Shown: positions 48,877 to 57,765, counted from the first letter of the stretch. The stretch is DNA of 64,000 bases from Luteimonas colneyensis (GCF_014836665.1 NZ_JACSQJ010000007.1:105143-169142), one strand, 5' to 3'. Notes: generated by a model from the letters alone, not told the origin. Translations and numbers: made by a program.

Positions 48877-50331
48877 TCAGGGTTGCGCGGACGCGGCCCG
48901 GAGCAGGCGCAGGTCGGCGATGAAGTCACGCCACGCAGCGGGACGTTCCGACTCCGGCAGGCGCAGCAGCCACGAGGGATGCACGGTCGGCAGCACCCGC
49001 AGGCCGTCGTCGAGGCGGTACCAGCGTCCGCGTCCGGACAGCAGCGCGAAGCCGCGGCCCAGCAGCGCCTGCGCGGCGGTGGCGCCGAGGCACAGCACCA
49101 TGCGCGGCCGCACCGCGGCGAGCTCGGCCTCGAGCCAGGGCCGGCAGGCGGCCTGCTCGGTCGCGTCCGCGCGCACGTGCATGCGGCGCTTGCCGGCGGG
49201 CCTGAACTTGAAGTGCTTCACGGCGTTGGTGAGGTAGAGCGTGGCGCGGTCGATCCCGGCCTCGGCCAGCGCGCGGTCGAACAGCTGCCCGGCCGGCCCC
49301 ACGAACGGACGCCCGGCGAGATCCTCGCGGTCTCCGGGCTGCTCGCCGATCACCATGATCCGCGCGTCCGCCGGCCCCTCGCCGGGCACGGCCTGGGTGG
49401 CGGGCGCCCAGAGCGGGCAGGCGCGGCAGGCGGCGACCGATGCGTGGATCGCCGGCAGTCCGGGCGACGCCCCAACAGGCACGGCGGCACGTGCGCCGGG
49501 CGTGTCGCGCGGTGCCGGGAACGCCTTCCGCGACACGGTCGGGGCGGCGTCGACCATCGCATGCATGCGCGCGCCGGCGTCGCGCACCAGCGCCGGGATC
49601 AGCGCGGCCTCGGGCATGTTCTTCCAGTAGCGCACCGGCATCTCCTTCACCATCGCGCCGACCTTCAGGCGCGCGGGGTTGAAGATGTTGGCGTAGTACA
49701 CGCGCCACAGGTCCTCGAGCGCGTCGCCGTCGGGCGCGTCGCCACGCCGGGCGCCCTCGCCCGGGTGCAGCGCCTGGCCGTCCCAGTGAGCGCTGCGCCC
49801 GGGCGTCAGGATCGACCAGCGCATGCCCGCGAAGCGGCGCACGAAGAACGGCGCGACCTGCGGCAGCACGTCGTGCTCGGGTTCGAACCAGGCCACGTAG
49901 ACGCTGCCCTCACCGTCGACCACCTCGCGGAAGCGGACGAAGGCCTTCATCTTGTGCTTCTCGCGGCTGACCGCCTTCGCCGCCTGCCGCGCCCAGGCGA
50001 CGTCGTCGTCGGTCGCCATCGCGAGCAGCGCGCGCTCGCCGCGGGCGATGCGCCAGAGCAGCCGGTAGAGCAGCGCGTGGCGGCGCGGATCGGCGTGGGC
50101 GATGACCAGGCCGGCCAGGTCGAGGAAGTCGCGCGGGACGCGCAGGCCGGCAGGCGAGCCGCTGCGGCGCATCGCGTCGCCCATGGCGTCCACCACCTCG
50201 CCCAGGAGGTCGCGCTGCGCCCCGACCTGCCACAACACCTGCTCGGGTGGCACGCCGTCGGCCAGCAGCGCGCGCGCCGCGTCGCGCCACTGCACGAGGT
50301 CAGCGCCATCGGCGAGTTCGACGCGTCGCAT
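48877..50331 (-). CDS. UdgX uracil-DNA glycosylase fused to a DUF4130-type domain
   Basis: A 484-residue fusion. The N-terminal half (about 1-260) is a DUF4130/TIGR03915-type domain (EKHKMKAFVRFREV, WFEPEHDVLPQVAPFFVRRF, WKNMPEA). The C-terminal half is a family 4-like uracil-DNA glycosylase with FeS Cys (CRACPLW), GEQPGDREDLAGRPFVGPAG and the UdgX loop KRRMH (381-385). In UdgX the His of this loop crosslinks covalently to the abasic sugar after uracil excision. The usual loop is KRRIH, so Met is a mild variant. Its ATG overlaps the radical SAM stop (TGATG). Confidence 0.9.
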   Translation of the reverse strand: MRRVELADGADLVQWRDAARALLADGVPPEQVLWQVGAQRDLLGEVVDAMGDAMRRSGSPAGLRVPRDFLDLAGLVIAHADPRRHALLYRLLWRIARGERALLAMATDDDVAWARQAAKAVSREKHKMKAFVRFREVVDGEGSVYVAWFEPEHDVLPQVAPFFVRRFAGMRWSILTPGRSAHWDGQALHPGEGARRGDAPDGDALEDLWRVYYANIFNPARLKVGAMVKEMPVRYWKNMPEAALIPALVRDAGARMHAMVDAAPTVSRKAFPAPRDTPGARAAVPVGASPGLPAIHASVAACRACPLWAPATQAVPGEGPADARIMVIGEQPGDREDLAGRPFVGPAGQLFDRALAEAGIDRATLYLTNAVKHFKFRPAGKRRMHVRADATEQAACRPWLEAELAAVRPRMVLCLGATAAQALLGRGFALLSGRGRWYRLDDGLRVLPTVHPSWLLRLPESERPAAWRDFIADLRLLRAASAQP

Positions 50332-51551
50332 CAGTGGCCGAACAGGTCCGGCTGCTTCGGCGGCGGCGCGACCGCCGCGCGCAGCACCGCGCCGTCGACG
50401 TCGGCGCGCGGGCGATGGTCGAGCGTGGACACGAACGGCGCCACCTTCGTCACCGACACGCCCAGCTTCACCAGGTCGGCGTAGCGCAGGCGGCGATGGC
50501 GGCGCATCGCGAGCAGCCGCCGCACCGTCTTCACCCCCAGGCCCGGCACCCGCAGCAGCAGCTCGCGCGGCGCGGTGTCGAGGTCGACCGGGAACTGCTC
50601 GCGGTGGCGCAGCGCCCACGCCAGCTTCGGATCGATGTCGAGGTCGAGCATGCCGTCGTTGCCCGCGGGCGCGATCTCGCCGACGTCGAAGCCGTAGAAC
50701 CGCATCAGCCAGTCGGCCTGGTAGAGGCGGTGCTCGCGCATCAGCGGCGGCGGCCGCAGCGGCAGCGCGCGCGAGGCGTCGGGAATCGGACTGAAGGCGG
50801 AGAAGTAGACGCGCTTGAGCCCGTAGCTCGCATACAGCGTGCTGCTGGTCTCGAGGACGTCGCGGTCGCTGGCGGGATCGGCGCCGATGATCATCTGCGT
50901 GCTCTGGCCGGCAGGCGCGAAGCGCGGCGCCTTCTTCTCGGCCTTCGCTTCCTCGATGCCCAGGCGCAGCCGGCCCATCGAGCGGCGGATGTCCTGCGCG
51001 TCCTTCTCCGGCGCCAGCGCCTTGAGCCCGCCCTCGGTCGGCAGTTCGACGTTGATGCTGAGCCGGTCGGCCCAGCGGCCCGCGGCCGCGAGCAGCTCGG
51101 GCGAGGCGTCGGGAATCGTCTTCAGGTGGATGTAGCCGCCGAAGCGCTCCTCCACGCGCAGCCGCCGCGCCACTTCCACCAGCATCTCCATGGTGTAGTC
51201 GCCGGAGCGGATGATCCCCGAGGACAGGAACAGGCCCTCGATGTAGTTGCGGCGGTAGAAGTCCATGGTCAGCCGCACCACTTCGTCGACGCCGAAGCGG
51301 GCGCGCTGCACGTTGGAGCTGCGCCGGTTGATGCAGTAGGCGCAGTCGTAGATGCAGAAGTTGGTGAGCAGGATCTTCAGCAGCGAGATGCAGCGGCCGT
51401 CGGGGGCGTAGGCATGGCAGATGCCGGTGCCCTCGTTGGAGCCGATGCCGCCGGTGCCCCGGGAGTCACGCTTCGCGCCGCCGCTGGACGAACAGGAGGC
51501 GTCGTACTTGGCGGCGTCGGCCAGGATCGTGAGCTTTTCCGTGAGCTGCAT
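50331..51551 (-). CDS. Radical SAM DNA modification/repair protein (UdgX partner)
   Basis: A 406-residue radical SAM enzyme. The cluster motif is NFCIYDCAYC near residue 69, a CxxxCxxC. Other blocks are YIEGLFLSSGI, GGYIHLKTIPDASPELL, and the C-terminal helix-hairpin-helix LLLRVPGLGVKTVRRLLAMR, which should contact DNA. This matches the TIGR03916-type proteins found next to UdgX. The reaction is unknown. It is the first gene of the two-gene unit, and its stop overlaps the UdgX start. Confidence 0.9.
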   Translation of the reverse strand: MQLTEKLTILADAAKYDASCSSSGGAKRDSRGTGGIGSNEGTGICHAYAPDGRCISLLKILLTNFCIYDCAYCINRRSSNVQRARFGVDEVVRLTMDFYRRNYIEGLFLSSGIIRSGDYTMEMLVEVARRLRVEERFGGYIHLKTIPDASPELLAAAGRWADRLSINVELPTEGGLKALAPEKDAQDIRRSMGRLRLGIEEAKAEKKAPRFAPAGQSTQMIIGADPASDRDVLETSSTLYASYGLKRVYFSAFSPIPDASRALPLRPPPLMREHRLYQADWLMRFYGFDVGEIAPAGNDGMLDLDIDPKLAWALRHREQFPVDLDTAPRELLLRVPGLGVKTVRRLLAMRRHRRLRYADLVKLGVSVTKVAPFVSTLDHRPRADVDGAVLRAAVAPPPKQPDLFGH

Positions 51552-51609
51552 CGCGCGATGCTGGCAGGGGGGCGTCTCGGGATCTGAGACGGGAAACTGA
51601 ATGCGAGGG

Positions 51610-51768
51610 CCGCTCGGCCAGGGGGAAGCTGCGGTCCACCACGGCGCGCACGCGGCCGGCCTCGACCCACGGCCAGATCACCCGCTCCACCTCCGCCGCC
51701 AGCGCGGCCTTTTCGTCGGCGCTGCGCGGGCGCAGCAGCGACCCGGTGACGACCGCGCGCTTGCGCAT
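51610..51768 (-). pseudogene. Remnant of a quinone oxidoreductase (zinc-type alcohol dehydrogenase family)
   Basis: RKRAVVTGSLLRPRSADEKA and RVRAVVDRSFPLAE are the near-C-terminal segment of NAD(P)H:quinone oxidoreductases, where the intact family continues into a helix and a GKIVL-like end. Here that end is replaced by unrelated sequence, and no N-terminal domain is found upstream. Only about 53 codons survive between the radical SAM gene and the DUF6165 gene. Confidence 0.62.
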
Positions 51769-51822
51769 CCCGTCGCCAGCGGCAGCGACAGTTGGCCGCC
51801 GCCCTGGCCATGGTCGCGTCCC

Positions 51823-52227
51823 TCAGCCGGCCTGGTACTGCTTCTCTTCGACGAACTCGGATCCGGCCAGGCGGTTGATCGCGTTCTTGATCGCGATCCG
51901 CTCGCCGTTGCGCACGGCCACCGCGCGCGCGAGCGCGATGAACTCCTCGTCGAAGGTCCTGGCGGCCTCGCGCGCGCGCAGGCCGTCCTGCACGTCCCAC
52001 ATCTGCTCGTTGACCGCCTTCAGCCGGTCGTAATGCCCGGCCAACTCCGGATTGGCGGCCACCACGCGGTCCCAGATCGGGCGCAGGCCGGCCATCTCCA
52101 CCTCGACGTGGGCGCGCTTGCCGGCATCGGCGATGCGCTCGTGCTTGATGTGCAGGATCGACAGCTTGTCGGCCAGCTCGCCGACGGCCACCGGTACGGA
52201 AATGGTCTGCATGGCGTGCGTACTCAT
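51823..52227 (-). CDS. DUF6165 family protein
   Basis: A 134-residue helical cytoplasmic protein. VPVAVGELADKLSILHIKHERI and IALARAVAVRNGERIAIKNAINRL match a family of unknown function, sometimes near cell-surface polysaccharide genes. The start at 52227 overlaps the stop of the MliC-like lipoprotein gene (ATGA), which favours it over a later Met at 52212 even though neither has a clear ribosome site. Confidence 0.75.
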   Translation of the reverse strand: MSTHAMQTISVPVAVGELADKLSILHIKHERIADAGKRAHVEVEMAGLRPIWDRVVAANPELAGHYDRLKAVNEQMWDVQDGLRAREAARTFDEEFIALARAVAVRNGERIAIKNAINRLAGSEFVEEKQYQAG

Positions 52228-52547
52228 GCCGCGCGGCACCGGATCGGCGCCATGCGGCCGATCTCGACCGTCAGGTCCTCGCCCTTGCCGCGGATGGTGG
52301 TCGGGCCGTTGCCGTAGATGAAGCCCGAGCCGCTGACCTGCTGCCGAAGCACGATCTCTTCATTGTTGCGCACCAGAACGGCGCGTTCGTCGGGGTGGAA
52401 GCGCACTGTGACCGACTGCCCGCCGTCGCAGGCGAACTCGACCTCGCGCACCGCGCCGGCAGCGGCCGAGGGCGCCGGGGCATCGGGGACGGCGCTGCAG
52501 GCCGAGGCCATGCAGGTGGCGAGCAAAGCGGACACAGGCGCTTTCAT
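52224..52547 (-). CDS. MliC-like lysozyme-inhibitor lipoprotein
   Basis: A 107-residue lipoprotein; lipidation could be at LATC or at MASAC. The mature domain VEFACDGGQSVTVRFHPDERA, then LRQQVSGSGFIYGNGPTTIRGKG and a final Cys, follows the MliC/PliC pattern of C-type lysozyme inhibitors (Cys pair, SGSGFxY motif, KG). Such proteins protect peptidoglycan from host or rival muramidases and are also used as immunity proteins. It is coupled by ATGA to the DUF6165 gene and divergent from the Cys-rich secreted protein gene. Confidence 0.78.
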   Translation of the reverse strand: MKAPVSALLATCMASACSAVPDAPAPSAAAGAVREVEFACDGGQSVTVRFHPDERAVLVRNNEEIVLRQQVSGSGFIYGNGPTTIRGKGEDLTVEIGRMAPIRCRAA

Positions 52548-52623
52548 CGGAGTCTCCAGGACGGCTGTCGACGTCATCTTCGTTCCGTAGACTGGCACCG
52601 GCAAGCCCCAAGAAAGGATGCCC

Positions 52624-53388
52624 ATGCCTGCAGGACACTTCGCCGCCGTGATCGCGGCCGCACTCTCCGCCACCCCGGCCACGTCGGCCGTGGTGCGCAC
52701 GCCGCCCGCTCCGAACTGCCTGGATGCGCGCGACGTGCGCGAAGTGTTCCAGCCCGACGCACGCACGCTGGCGCTGGTGCAGTCCGACGGCCGCCGCTAC
52801 CGGGTCGACCTGGCCGATGCCTGCCCCGACATCGACGGCGCCACACGTACCCGCATGCTGGCCGCCAACGGCTGGATGTGCGGCGCGGGCAACGAGTACG
52901 TGGCGGTGGGCGAAACGCTCTGCCCCGTGGCCGCGGTCGAACCCATCACCTCCGCCGAGTACGCAGGCCATGCGCGCGCCAGCCAGACCAGCGCCGACGG
53001 CAGCACCACGGTGGCCAACGTGGTCGTGAAGGGCGAAAAGCGCCGCGGCTTCGCGGCCTCGCACAGCTACTGCTTCAGCCCGCGGCACGTGCGTGGCTGG
53101 TCGGAGGATCCCCGCGGCGTGGTCGTCGAGGTCAATCCCAACCGCTCCGACGGCAACCGCTATTACCGCCTGGAACTGGTTCGATCCTGCCCGCACCTCT
53201 CGGGGCCGGTGGAGATCGCCTTCCATTCCGGCATGGGCATCGGTGTCATCTGCGGAAACCCGGGCGACGACATCCGGGTCACCTCCACCGGCAGGCCGTC
53301 GGACTTCGTCATGACCGGCTCCGACCGGCTGCAGGTGCTGGGCGCGAAGTCGGGCTGCCCCATCCGCGCGGTGTATCCGATCGATTGA
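52624..53388 (+). CDS. Secreted Cys-rich protein with internal duplication
   Basis: A 254-residue exported protein (signal peptide about 1-22). Two related modules follow: NCLDARDVREVFQPD to CPVAAVEPI and YCFSPRHVRGWSEDP to CPIRAVYPI. Each has Cys at its start, a YRVDLADAC or YRLELVRSC strand, an MCG or ICG element and a terminal CP. The modules resemble DUF6491-type domains of Xanthomonadaceae. ATG at 52624 is favoured over 52618 because AAAGGA is then five bases ahead. Function unknown. Confidence 0.72.
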   Translation: MPAGHFAAVIAAALSATPATSAVVRTPPAPNCLDARDVREVFQPDARTLALVQSDGRRYRVDLADACPDIDGATRTRMLAANGWMCGAGNEYVAVGETLCPVAAVEPITSAEYAGHARASQTSADGSTTVANVVVKGEKRRGFAASHSYCFSPRHVRGWSEDPRGVVVEVNPNRSDGNRYYRLELVRSCPHLSGPVEIAFHSGMGIGVICGNPGDDIRVTSTGRPSDFVMTGSDRLQVLGAKSGCPIRAVYPID

Positions 53389-53485
53389 GAGGCATCCACG
53401 CCGGCGTGACGCGGCTTGAACATCCCCGGCCGGACACTGGTGCCGCTGGGCGCGCCGCGCCCGTGAAGAGACAGGAGGCCATGCC

Positions 53486-53953
53486 ATGACCCGATCCACT
53501 TCCGGCCAAGCCGCTGCCGATGAGTTCCGCGAGGTCGCGCGCGACGCGATGAAGCTGGGCGGACGCTGCGTGGGCGCCGCGCGCGACTGGCTGGGCGAGA
53601 AGCGCGAGGAGTTCGCCGCCGGGCGCAGCGCCGGCGCCGCCGGCGTGTCGGCCCACGGCTACCGCGGCGTCGGCCCGCGCGGCTATCGCCGCGACGATGC
53701 GCGCATCCGCGAGGACGTCTGCGACGTCCTCACCGAGAACGACGCGCTGGACGCCAGCAGCATCAGCGTCGCCGTACAGGACGGCGTGGTGAAACTTTCC
53801 GGCACCGTGCCGCACCGGCTGATGAAGCGCCTGGCGGAAGACCTTTCGGAAGGCTGTCCGGGCGTGCGCGACGTGGACAACTCGCTGCGCGTGGGTGTTT
53901 CGCAGACCGCGGGCACCGGCAACGATGTTCCCGGGATGGATCCGCTGGGCTGA
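53486..53953 (+). CDS. BON domain protein
   Basis: A 155-residue protein. The first 60 residues are an amphipathic, Ala/Arg/Gly-rich segment; residues about 70-140 are a BON domain (IREDVCDVLTENDALDASSIS, VQDGVVKLSGTVPHRLMKRLAED, VRDVDNSLRV). BON domains bind phospholipid or envelope partners and are common in osmotic-stress proteins such as OsmY. No signal peptide is evident. A strong hairpin follows the gene. Confidence 0.88.
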   Translation: MTRSTSGQAAADEFREVARDAMKLGGRCVGAARDWLGEKREEFAAGRSAGAAGVSAHGYRGVGPRGYRRDDARIREDVCDVLTENDALDASSISVAVQDGVVKLSGTVPHRLMKRLAEDLSEGCPGVRDVDNSLRVGVSQTAGTGNDVPGMDPLG

Positions 53954-53974
53954 GCCCCGCGCCCCGCGCAGGCA

Positions 53975-53997
53975 CGCGCCCGGGTTCCCCGGGCGCG
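53975..53997. terminator. Bidirectional hairpin terminator
   Basis: CGCGCCCGGG pairs perfectly with CCCGGGCGCG around a TTC loop, and an A-T pair extends the stem to 11. It separates two convergent genes. No T tract is seen. Confidence 0.5.
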
Positions 53998-54018
53998 TCG
54001 ATGCAACAGGCGTCGCGG

Positions 54019-55854
54019 TCAGCGACCCTCGGCGAGCTGTTCCGGAGTGCCGGCCTTCTCGCGCACGATGAAGGCCCGCATTTCCTCTTCCAGCACCGGC
54101 AACGGCACCGCGCCCAGCGCCAGGATCGCGTCGTGGAACGGACGCTGGTCGAAGCGATTGCCCAGCTCGCGCTCCGCTTCCGCGCGCAGGTCGCGGATGG
54201 TGCGATAGCCGATGTAGTACGACAGCGCCTGGCCGGGCCAGGAGATGTAGCGGTCGACCTCGTTCTCGATGTCGGCACGCGACAGCGCGGCGTGGCTGGC
54301 GAGGTACTCGATGCCCTGCTCGCGGCTCCAGCCATAGGCGTGGATGCCGGTGTCGATCACCAGGCGCGCGGCGCGCCACATCTCGAAGCTCAGGCGGCCG
54401 AACTCCTCGTAGGGCGTCTCGTAGATGCCCATGCGCGTGCCCAGCCACTCGGTGTACAGCGCCCAGCCCTCGCCATAACCGGAGAAATAGCTGTTCTGGC
54501 GGAAGTCCGGGCGCTCCGGCGCCTCGAGCGCCAGCGCCGCCTGCAGGCTGTGCCCGGGCGAGCACTCGTGCAGCACGAGTGCCGGCAGGTTGTACAGCGG
54601 CCGCGACGGCAGGTCGTAGGTGTTGAACCAGCAGGCGTCCAGCCCCCCGCGGCCGGCGGTGTAGTTGGGCGCGATGTCGTCGGCCACCGGCAGGATCGTG
54701 AAGCGGTAGCGCGGCAGGGTGCCGAGCACGTGCTTGAGCTGGCCGTCGACTTTCTTCGCCACGTACGACGCATGGGCAAGCAGCTCGCGCGGCGTCTTCG
54801 CGTAGAACCGCGGGTCGCTGCGCAGGTAGGCGAGGAACTCTTCGAAGCTGCCTTCGAAGCCGGCGCGCGCCATCACCTCGTGCATCTCGGCGGTGATGCG
54901 CGCGACCTCGGCCAGGCCGAGTTCGTGGATCTCGCGCGGCGACATGTCGAGCGTCACGTACTCGCGGATCTGCGCGCGGTAGAACGCCTCGCCGTCGGGC
55001 AACGCGCTGGCGGCGATCGTGGTGCGGGTGCGCGGCAGGTAGTCCTCGCGCATGTAGGCCAGCAGTTCGCGATAGGCCGGCACCACGTCGCCCAGCACCA
55101 CCTTGCGGCCTTCCTCGCGCAGCTGCGTGCGCAGGGGCTCGGGAATCGACTGCGGAATCGCGTCGAAGGCGTCGAGCAGCGGATTGCCCGGGCCTTCGCC
55201 GGTGTAGGCCTCGATGGTGCGGTCGCGGTCATCGAGCGAGGCGCGCGGCACGCTCCAGCCGCGGGCCAGCCCGCGCTCCATGTTGGCGATCTGCTCGTCG
55301 AAATGGCGCGGGATGTCGGCCAGTCGGGAGATGAAGCGCCGCCAGTCGGCTTCCTGCTGCCAGGGCTGGCGCGGCGCGAAGCCGGCCCAGAAGAACGTGT
55401 CGCTGTTGAACGGTGCCTCCCAGGTGCGGCGCACGGCGTTGTCGAGCTCGGCGGCCCGGGTGGCGCGGAACACCGCCAGGTTGACCTGGTCCTCGCGCGA
55501 AAGCGTCGAGGGGTGGATCGCGTCGAGTTCGCGCAGGATGCGCGTGACGTGCGCGATGCGCCGCTCCCAGGCTTCGGGCAGCACCGACGGCAGGCGGCCC
55601 GACGGACGCCAGCGCCCGTCGACCTGCTCGTATCCGAATTCGCGCTGGCGCCAGGCGGCGTCCTCGGCGAAGAGCGCGTGCAGCCGCGCCCGCGGTGAAT
55701 CGGCGGGCGCGGCGGTCGTGGTGGTGCTGGCGGCCGTAGTGGTGGAACCGCTCACCTCCGCCTGCGTCGCCATTGCCGGCCCGGACAGGCCCGCGGCCAG
55801 CAACAGGCCCGTCAGCAGCACCGGTCGACGTGAGGAATGGCGGGTGGTCGGCAT
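54019..55854 (-). CDS. DUF885 family secreted protein, putative metallopeptidase
   Basis: A 611-residue exported protein with a signal peptide (cleavage near AMA, about residue 28) and a Thr-rich linker. The DUF885 domain carries the putative zinc motif LHECSPGHSLQ near residue 425, GYGEGWALYTEWLG, and WPGQALSYYIGYRTI. AGGAGA seven bases ahead fixes the start at 55854. It is a distant paralog of the lipoprotein at 17866-19680. Confidence 0.88.
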   Translation of the reverse strand: MPTTRHSSRRPVLLTGLLLAAGLSGPAMATQAEVSGSTTTAASTTTTAAPADSPRARLHALFAEDAAWRQREFGYEQVDGRWRPSGRLPSVLPEAWERRIAHVTRILRELDAIHPSTLSREDQVNLAVFRATRAAELDNAVRRTWEAPFNSDTFFWAGFAPRQPWQQEADWRRFISRLADIPRHFDEQIANMERGLARGWSVPRASLDDRDRTIEAYTGEGPGNPLLDAFDAIPQSIPEPLRTQLREEGRKVVLGDVVPAYRELLAYMREDYLPRTRTTIAASALPDGEAFYRAQIREYVTLDMSPREIHELGLAEVARITAEMHEVMARAGFEGSFEEFLAYLRSDPRFYAKTPRELLAHASYVAKKVDGQLKHVLGTLPRYRFTILPVADDIAPNYTAGRGGLDACWFNTYDLPSRPLYNLPALVLHECSPGHSLQAALALEAPERPDFRQNSYFSGYGEGWALYTEWLGTRMGIYETPYEEFGRLSFEMWRAARLVIDTGIHAYGWSREQGIEYLASHAALSRADIENEVDRYISWPGQALSYYIGYRTIRDLRAEAERELGNRFDQRPFHDAILALGAVPLPVLEEEMRAFIVREKAGTPEQLAEGR

Positions 55855-55974
55855 GGGCGGATCTCCTGGCAGGTCGGTCGCGGCGCGCGGAATCCCGCGC
55901 GGGCGGTCGCGCCCGGCATGGAGTCCCCTCATCGATTCTCCGCGAAGCGTCGCGCCCCGGCCATCCGCCAAAGG

Positions 55975-57045
55975 TCAGCCCAGGTTGGAGTAGGACGCGT
56001 TGCCCAGGCCGGTGCCGATGGTCAGCACGCCCCAGCGCTTGGCATTGCGCATGCGCGGGCGCTCGCTCAGGCCCTGCACCACCGCGTCGTTGTGCAGCAG
56101 AACGCGCGGCGCGCGGCCGCGCACCGGCGCCAGCCAGGCGCCCAGCGCATCGGCCAGGAAGAAATCCTCCGCCGCCCAGTCGCCCGGCAGGTTCTGCGCG
56201 CCGTTGAGCAGGTGGCCGCGCGCGTCGACCTCGCCCGGACAGGCGATGCCGACGAAGGCCGCGAGGTCGATCCCGCGCGTGCGCGCATGCGCGGCCAGGC
56301 CGTTGAGCATCGCCCCCAGCCGCTGCAGCGCCTCCTCGCGCGTCGGCGCATCGTCGCCGTGGCGCCACTGCGCGTGCTCCAGGATGCGTGCTTTGCCGCC
56401 GCTGCGATCCTCGCCCAGGCGCGGCTCGACGATGCCGCAGCGGATGTTGGTGCCGCCGATGTCCACCGCCAGGAAGGCCTGCCGGCGCAGCGCGGCCGAC
56501 GGCGCCAGCTGCACCCAGCCGAGCAGTCCGCCTTCGTCGCTGTCGTGGCCGAGCACGCGCAGGCGCACTCCGCTGCGTGCGAGCTTCAGCAGCCGCGCGG
56601 CGCGGCGGATCGCCAGCCGTCCGGCCTCGTGGCCGGGGAAGCCGCCACCCAGCACGATGTCGCGCACGCCGCGCCATTCCGGCTGCGCGATGAAGCTGCG
56701 CACCACCGCCACCAGCGCACGCGCGTACTCCTCGACGGCGAGGTGCACCACGTGCGCCGCGTCGGGATCGCCGCCGACGAGCACCATGTCGATCTCGCGC
56801 TTGTCGAGTTCGGCCGTGGGCGTGCGCCCGAAGGGATCGCGCGCGCAGGTGCTGTGCGCGCGGCGCGCCTGGTCCAGCAGTTCGCGGAACGCGGTCTGGC
56901 TGGCGCGGTCGCCCAGGAATCCACCTTCGGGATGGCGCAGCGGCAGGTTCCAGCTGTCGATGCGCACGCCGGTGCCGCGGGTAGCGGCATGGCCACCGCG
57001 GCGCGGGGCGGCGCGGTGGCTGGACGGTGCCTGGCGTGGCGGCAT
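55975..57045 (-). CDS. ROK family sugar kinase-like protein
   Basis: A 356-residue protein. The C-terminal 190 residues are a ROK/hexokinase-fold module: phosphate-1 motif VDIGGTNIRCGIV, GIACPGEVDARGHLLNGAQNLPGD, LHNDAVVQGL and TIGTGLGNASYSN. The N-terminal part (DSWNLPLRHPEGGFLGDRAS, LVGGDPDAAHVVHLAVEEY) is not typical of compact glucokinases. The usual ROK zinc-binding Cys cluster is not obvious. It probably phosphorylates a sugar, or the domain may be regulatory. AGGAG is six bases before the ATG. Confidence 0.78.
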   Translation of the reverse strand: MPPRQAPSSHRAAPRRGGHAATRGTGVRIDSWNLPLRHPEGGFLGDRASQTAFRELLDQARRAHSTCARDPFGRTPTAELDKREIDMVLVGGDPDAAHVVHLAVEEYARALVAVVRSFIAQPEWRGVRDIVLGGGFPGHEAGRLAIRRAARLLKLARSGVRLRVLGHDSDEGGLLGWVQLAPSAALRRQAFLAVDIGGTNIRCGIVEPRLGEDRSGGKARILEHAQWRHGDDAPTREEALQRLGAMLNGLAAHARTRGIDLAAFVGIACPGEVDARGHLLNGAQNLPGDWAAEDFFLADALGAWLAPVRGRAPRVLLHNDAVVQGLSERPRMRNAKRWGVLTIGTGLGNASYSNLG

Positions 57046-57099
57046 GCGGAGCTCCTGGTGCAGGACGCCCACGCTAACCGCCGCGGCGTCGTGCGCCGG

Positions 57100-57765
57100 T
57101 CAATGCGCTGCTGCCCGCCACGGTCCGTCGCCGTTGCCGGCAAGCTCGCCCTGCGCGCAGGCGATCCAGGCCTGTGCGTCCGACAGCAGCCAGCCCCCGG
57201 TGAACGCCGAGAACGCCGGCAGGATCGCCTGCCCCGGCGCCAGCGCCAGGGCCGGATGGCGTCCGGGCAGGCCCGGCAGTCGCGCCACCGGGTGCACGTG
57301 CCCGCACAGCACGTGGCCGAGGGCGGGATCGGGGGCTTCCAGCGGCACATGGCGGAAGCGGAACGGCCCGTCGCGCACGTCGTCGGGCAGGTGGACCACG
57401 CCGGCGGCATCGGCCACCAGCGCCCGGTCGTGGTTGCCGGCGACCACGCTCGCCACGCAGCCCGGATGCGCGGCCAGCAGGGCGCGCCACTCGGCCTCGA
57501 CGCGCGGGTGGCGGCGGCCGTGCAGGAAGTCGCCCAGCACCCACACTTCGCGCGCCCCGGTCGCGTCGAGCAGGACGTGCAGCCGGTCGAGGTCGTGGCG
57601 CGTGCCGCCGGACGGCACGGCGATCCCGGCGGCACGCAGGATGTCGCCCTTGCCCAGGTGCAGGTCGGCGATGAGCAGCCGTCCGCGCGCCGGCCAGTAC
57701 AGGGCGCGGTCGGCCAGCAGGCGCATCGGCTCGCCGGCCAGCAACAGGTCAAGCACGGCGGGCAT
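57100..57765 (-). CDS. pdeM: Ligase-associated phosphoesterase PdeM
   Basis: A 221-residue calcineurin-type metallophosphoesterase. Metal-binding motifs are IADLHLGK, GDFLHGRRH, GNHDRAL and CGHVHPVAR in order. This is the PdeM protein of the ligase-associated DNA repair operon, the last of four genes here. Its start lies 17 bases inside the helicase gene. It is predicted to act on DNA ends or nucleotides. Confidence 0.9.
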   Translation of the reverse strand: MPAVLDLLLAGEPMRLLADRALYWPARGRLLIADLHLGKGDILRAAGIAVPSGGTRHDLDRLHVLLDATGAREVWVLGDFLHGRRHPRVEAEWRALLAAHPGCVASVVAGNHDRALVADAAGVVHLPDDVRDGPFRFRHVPLEAPDPALGHVLCGHVHPVARLPGLPGRHPALALAPGQAILPAFSAFTGGWLLSDAQAWIACAQGELAGNGDGPWRAAAH

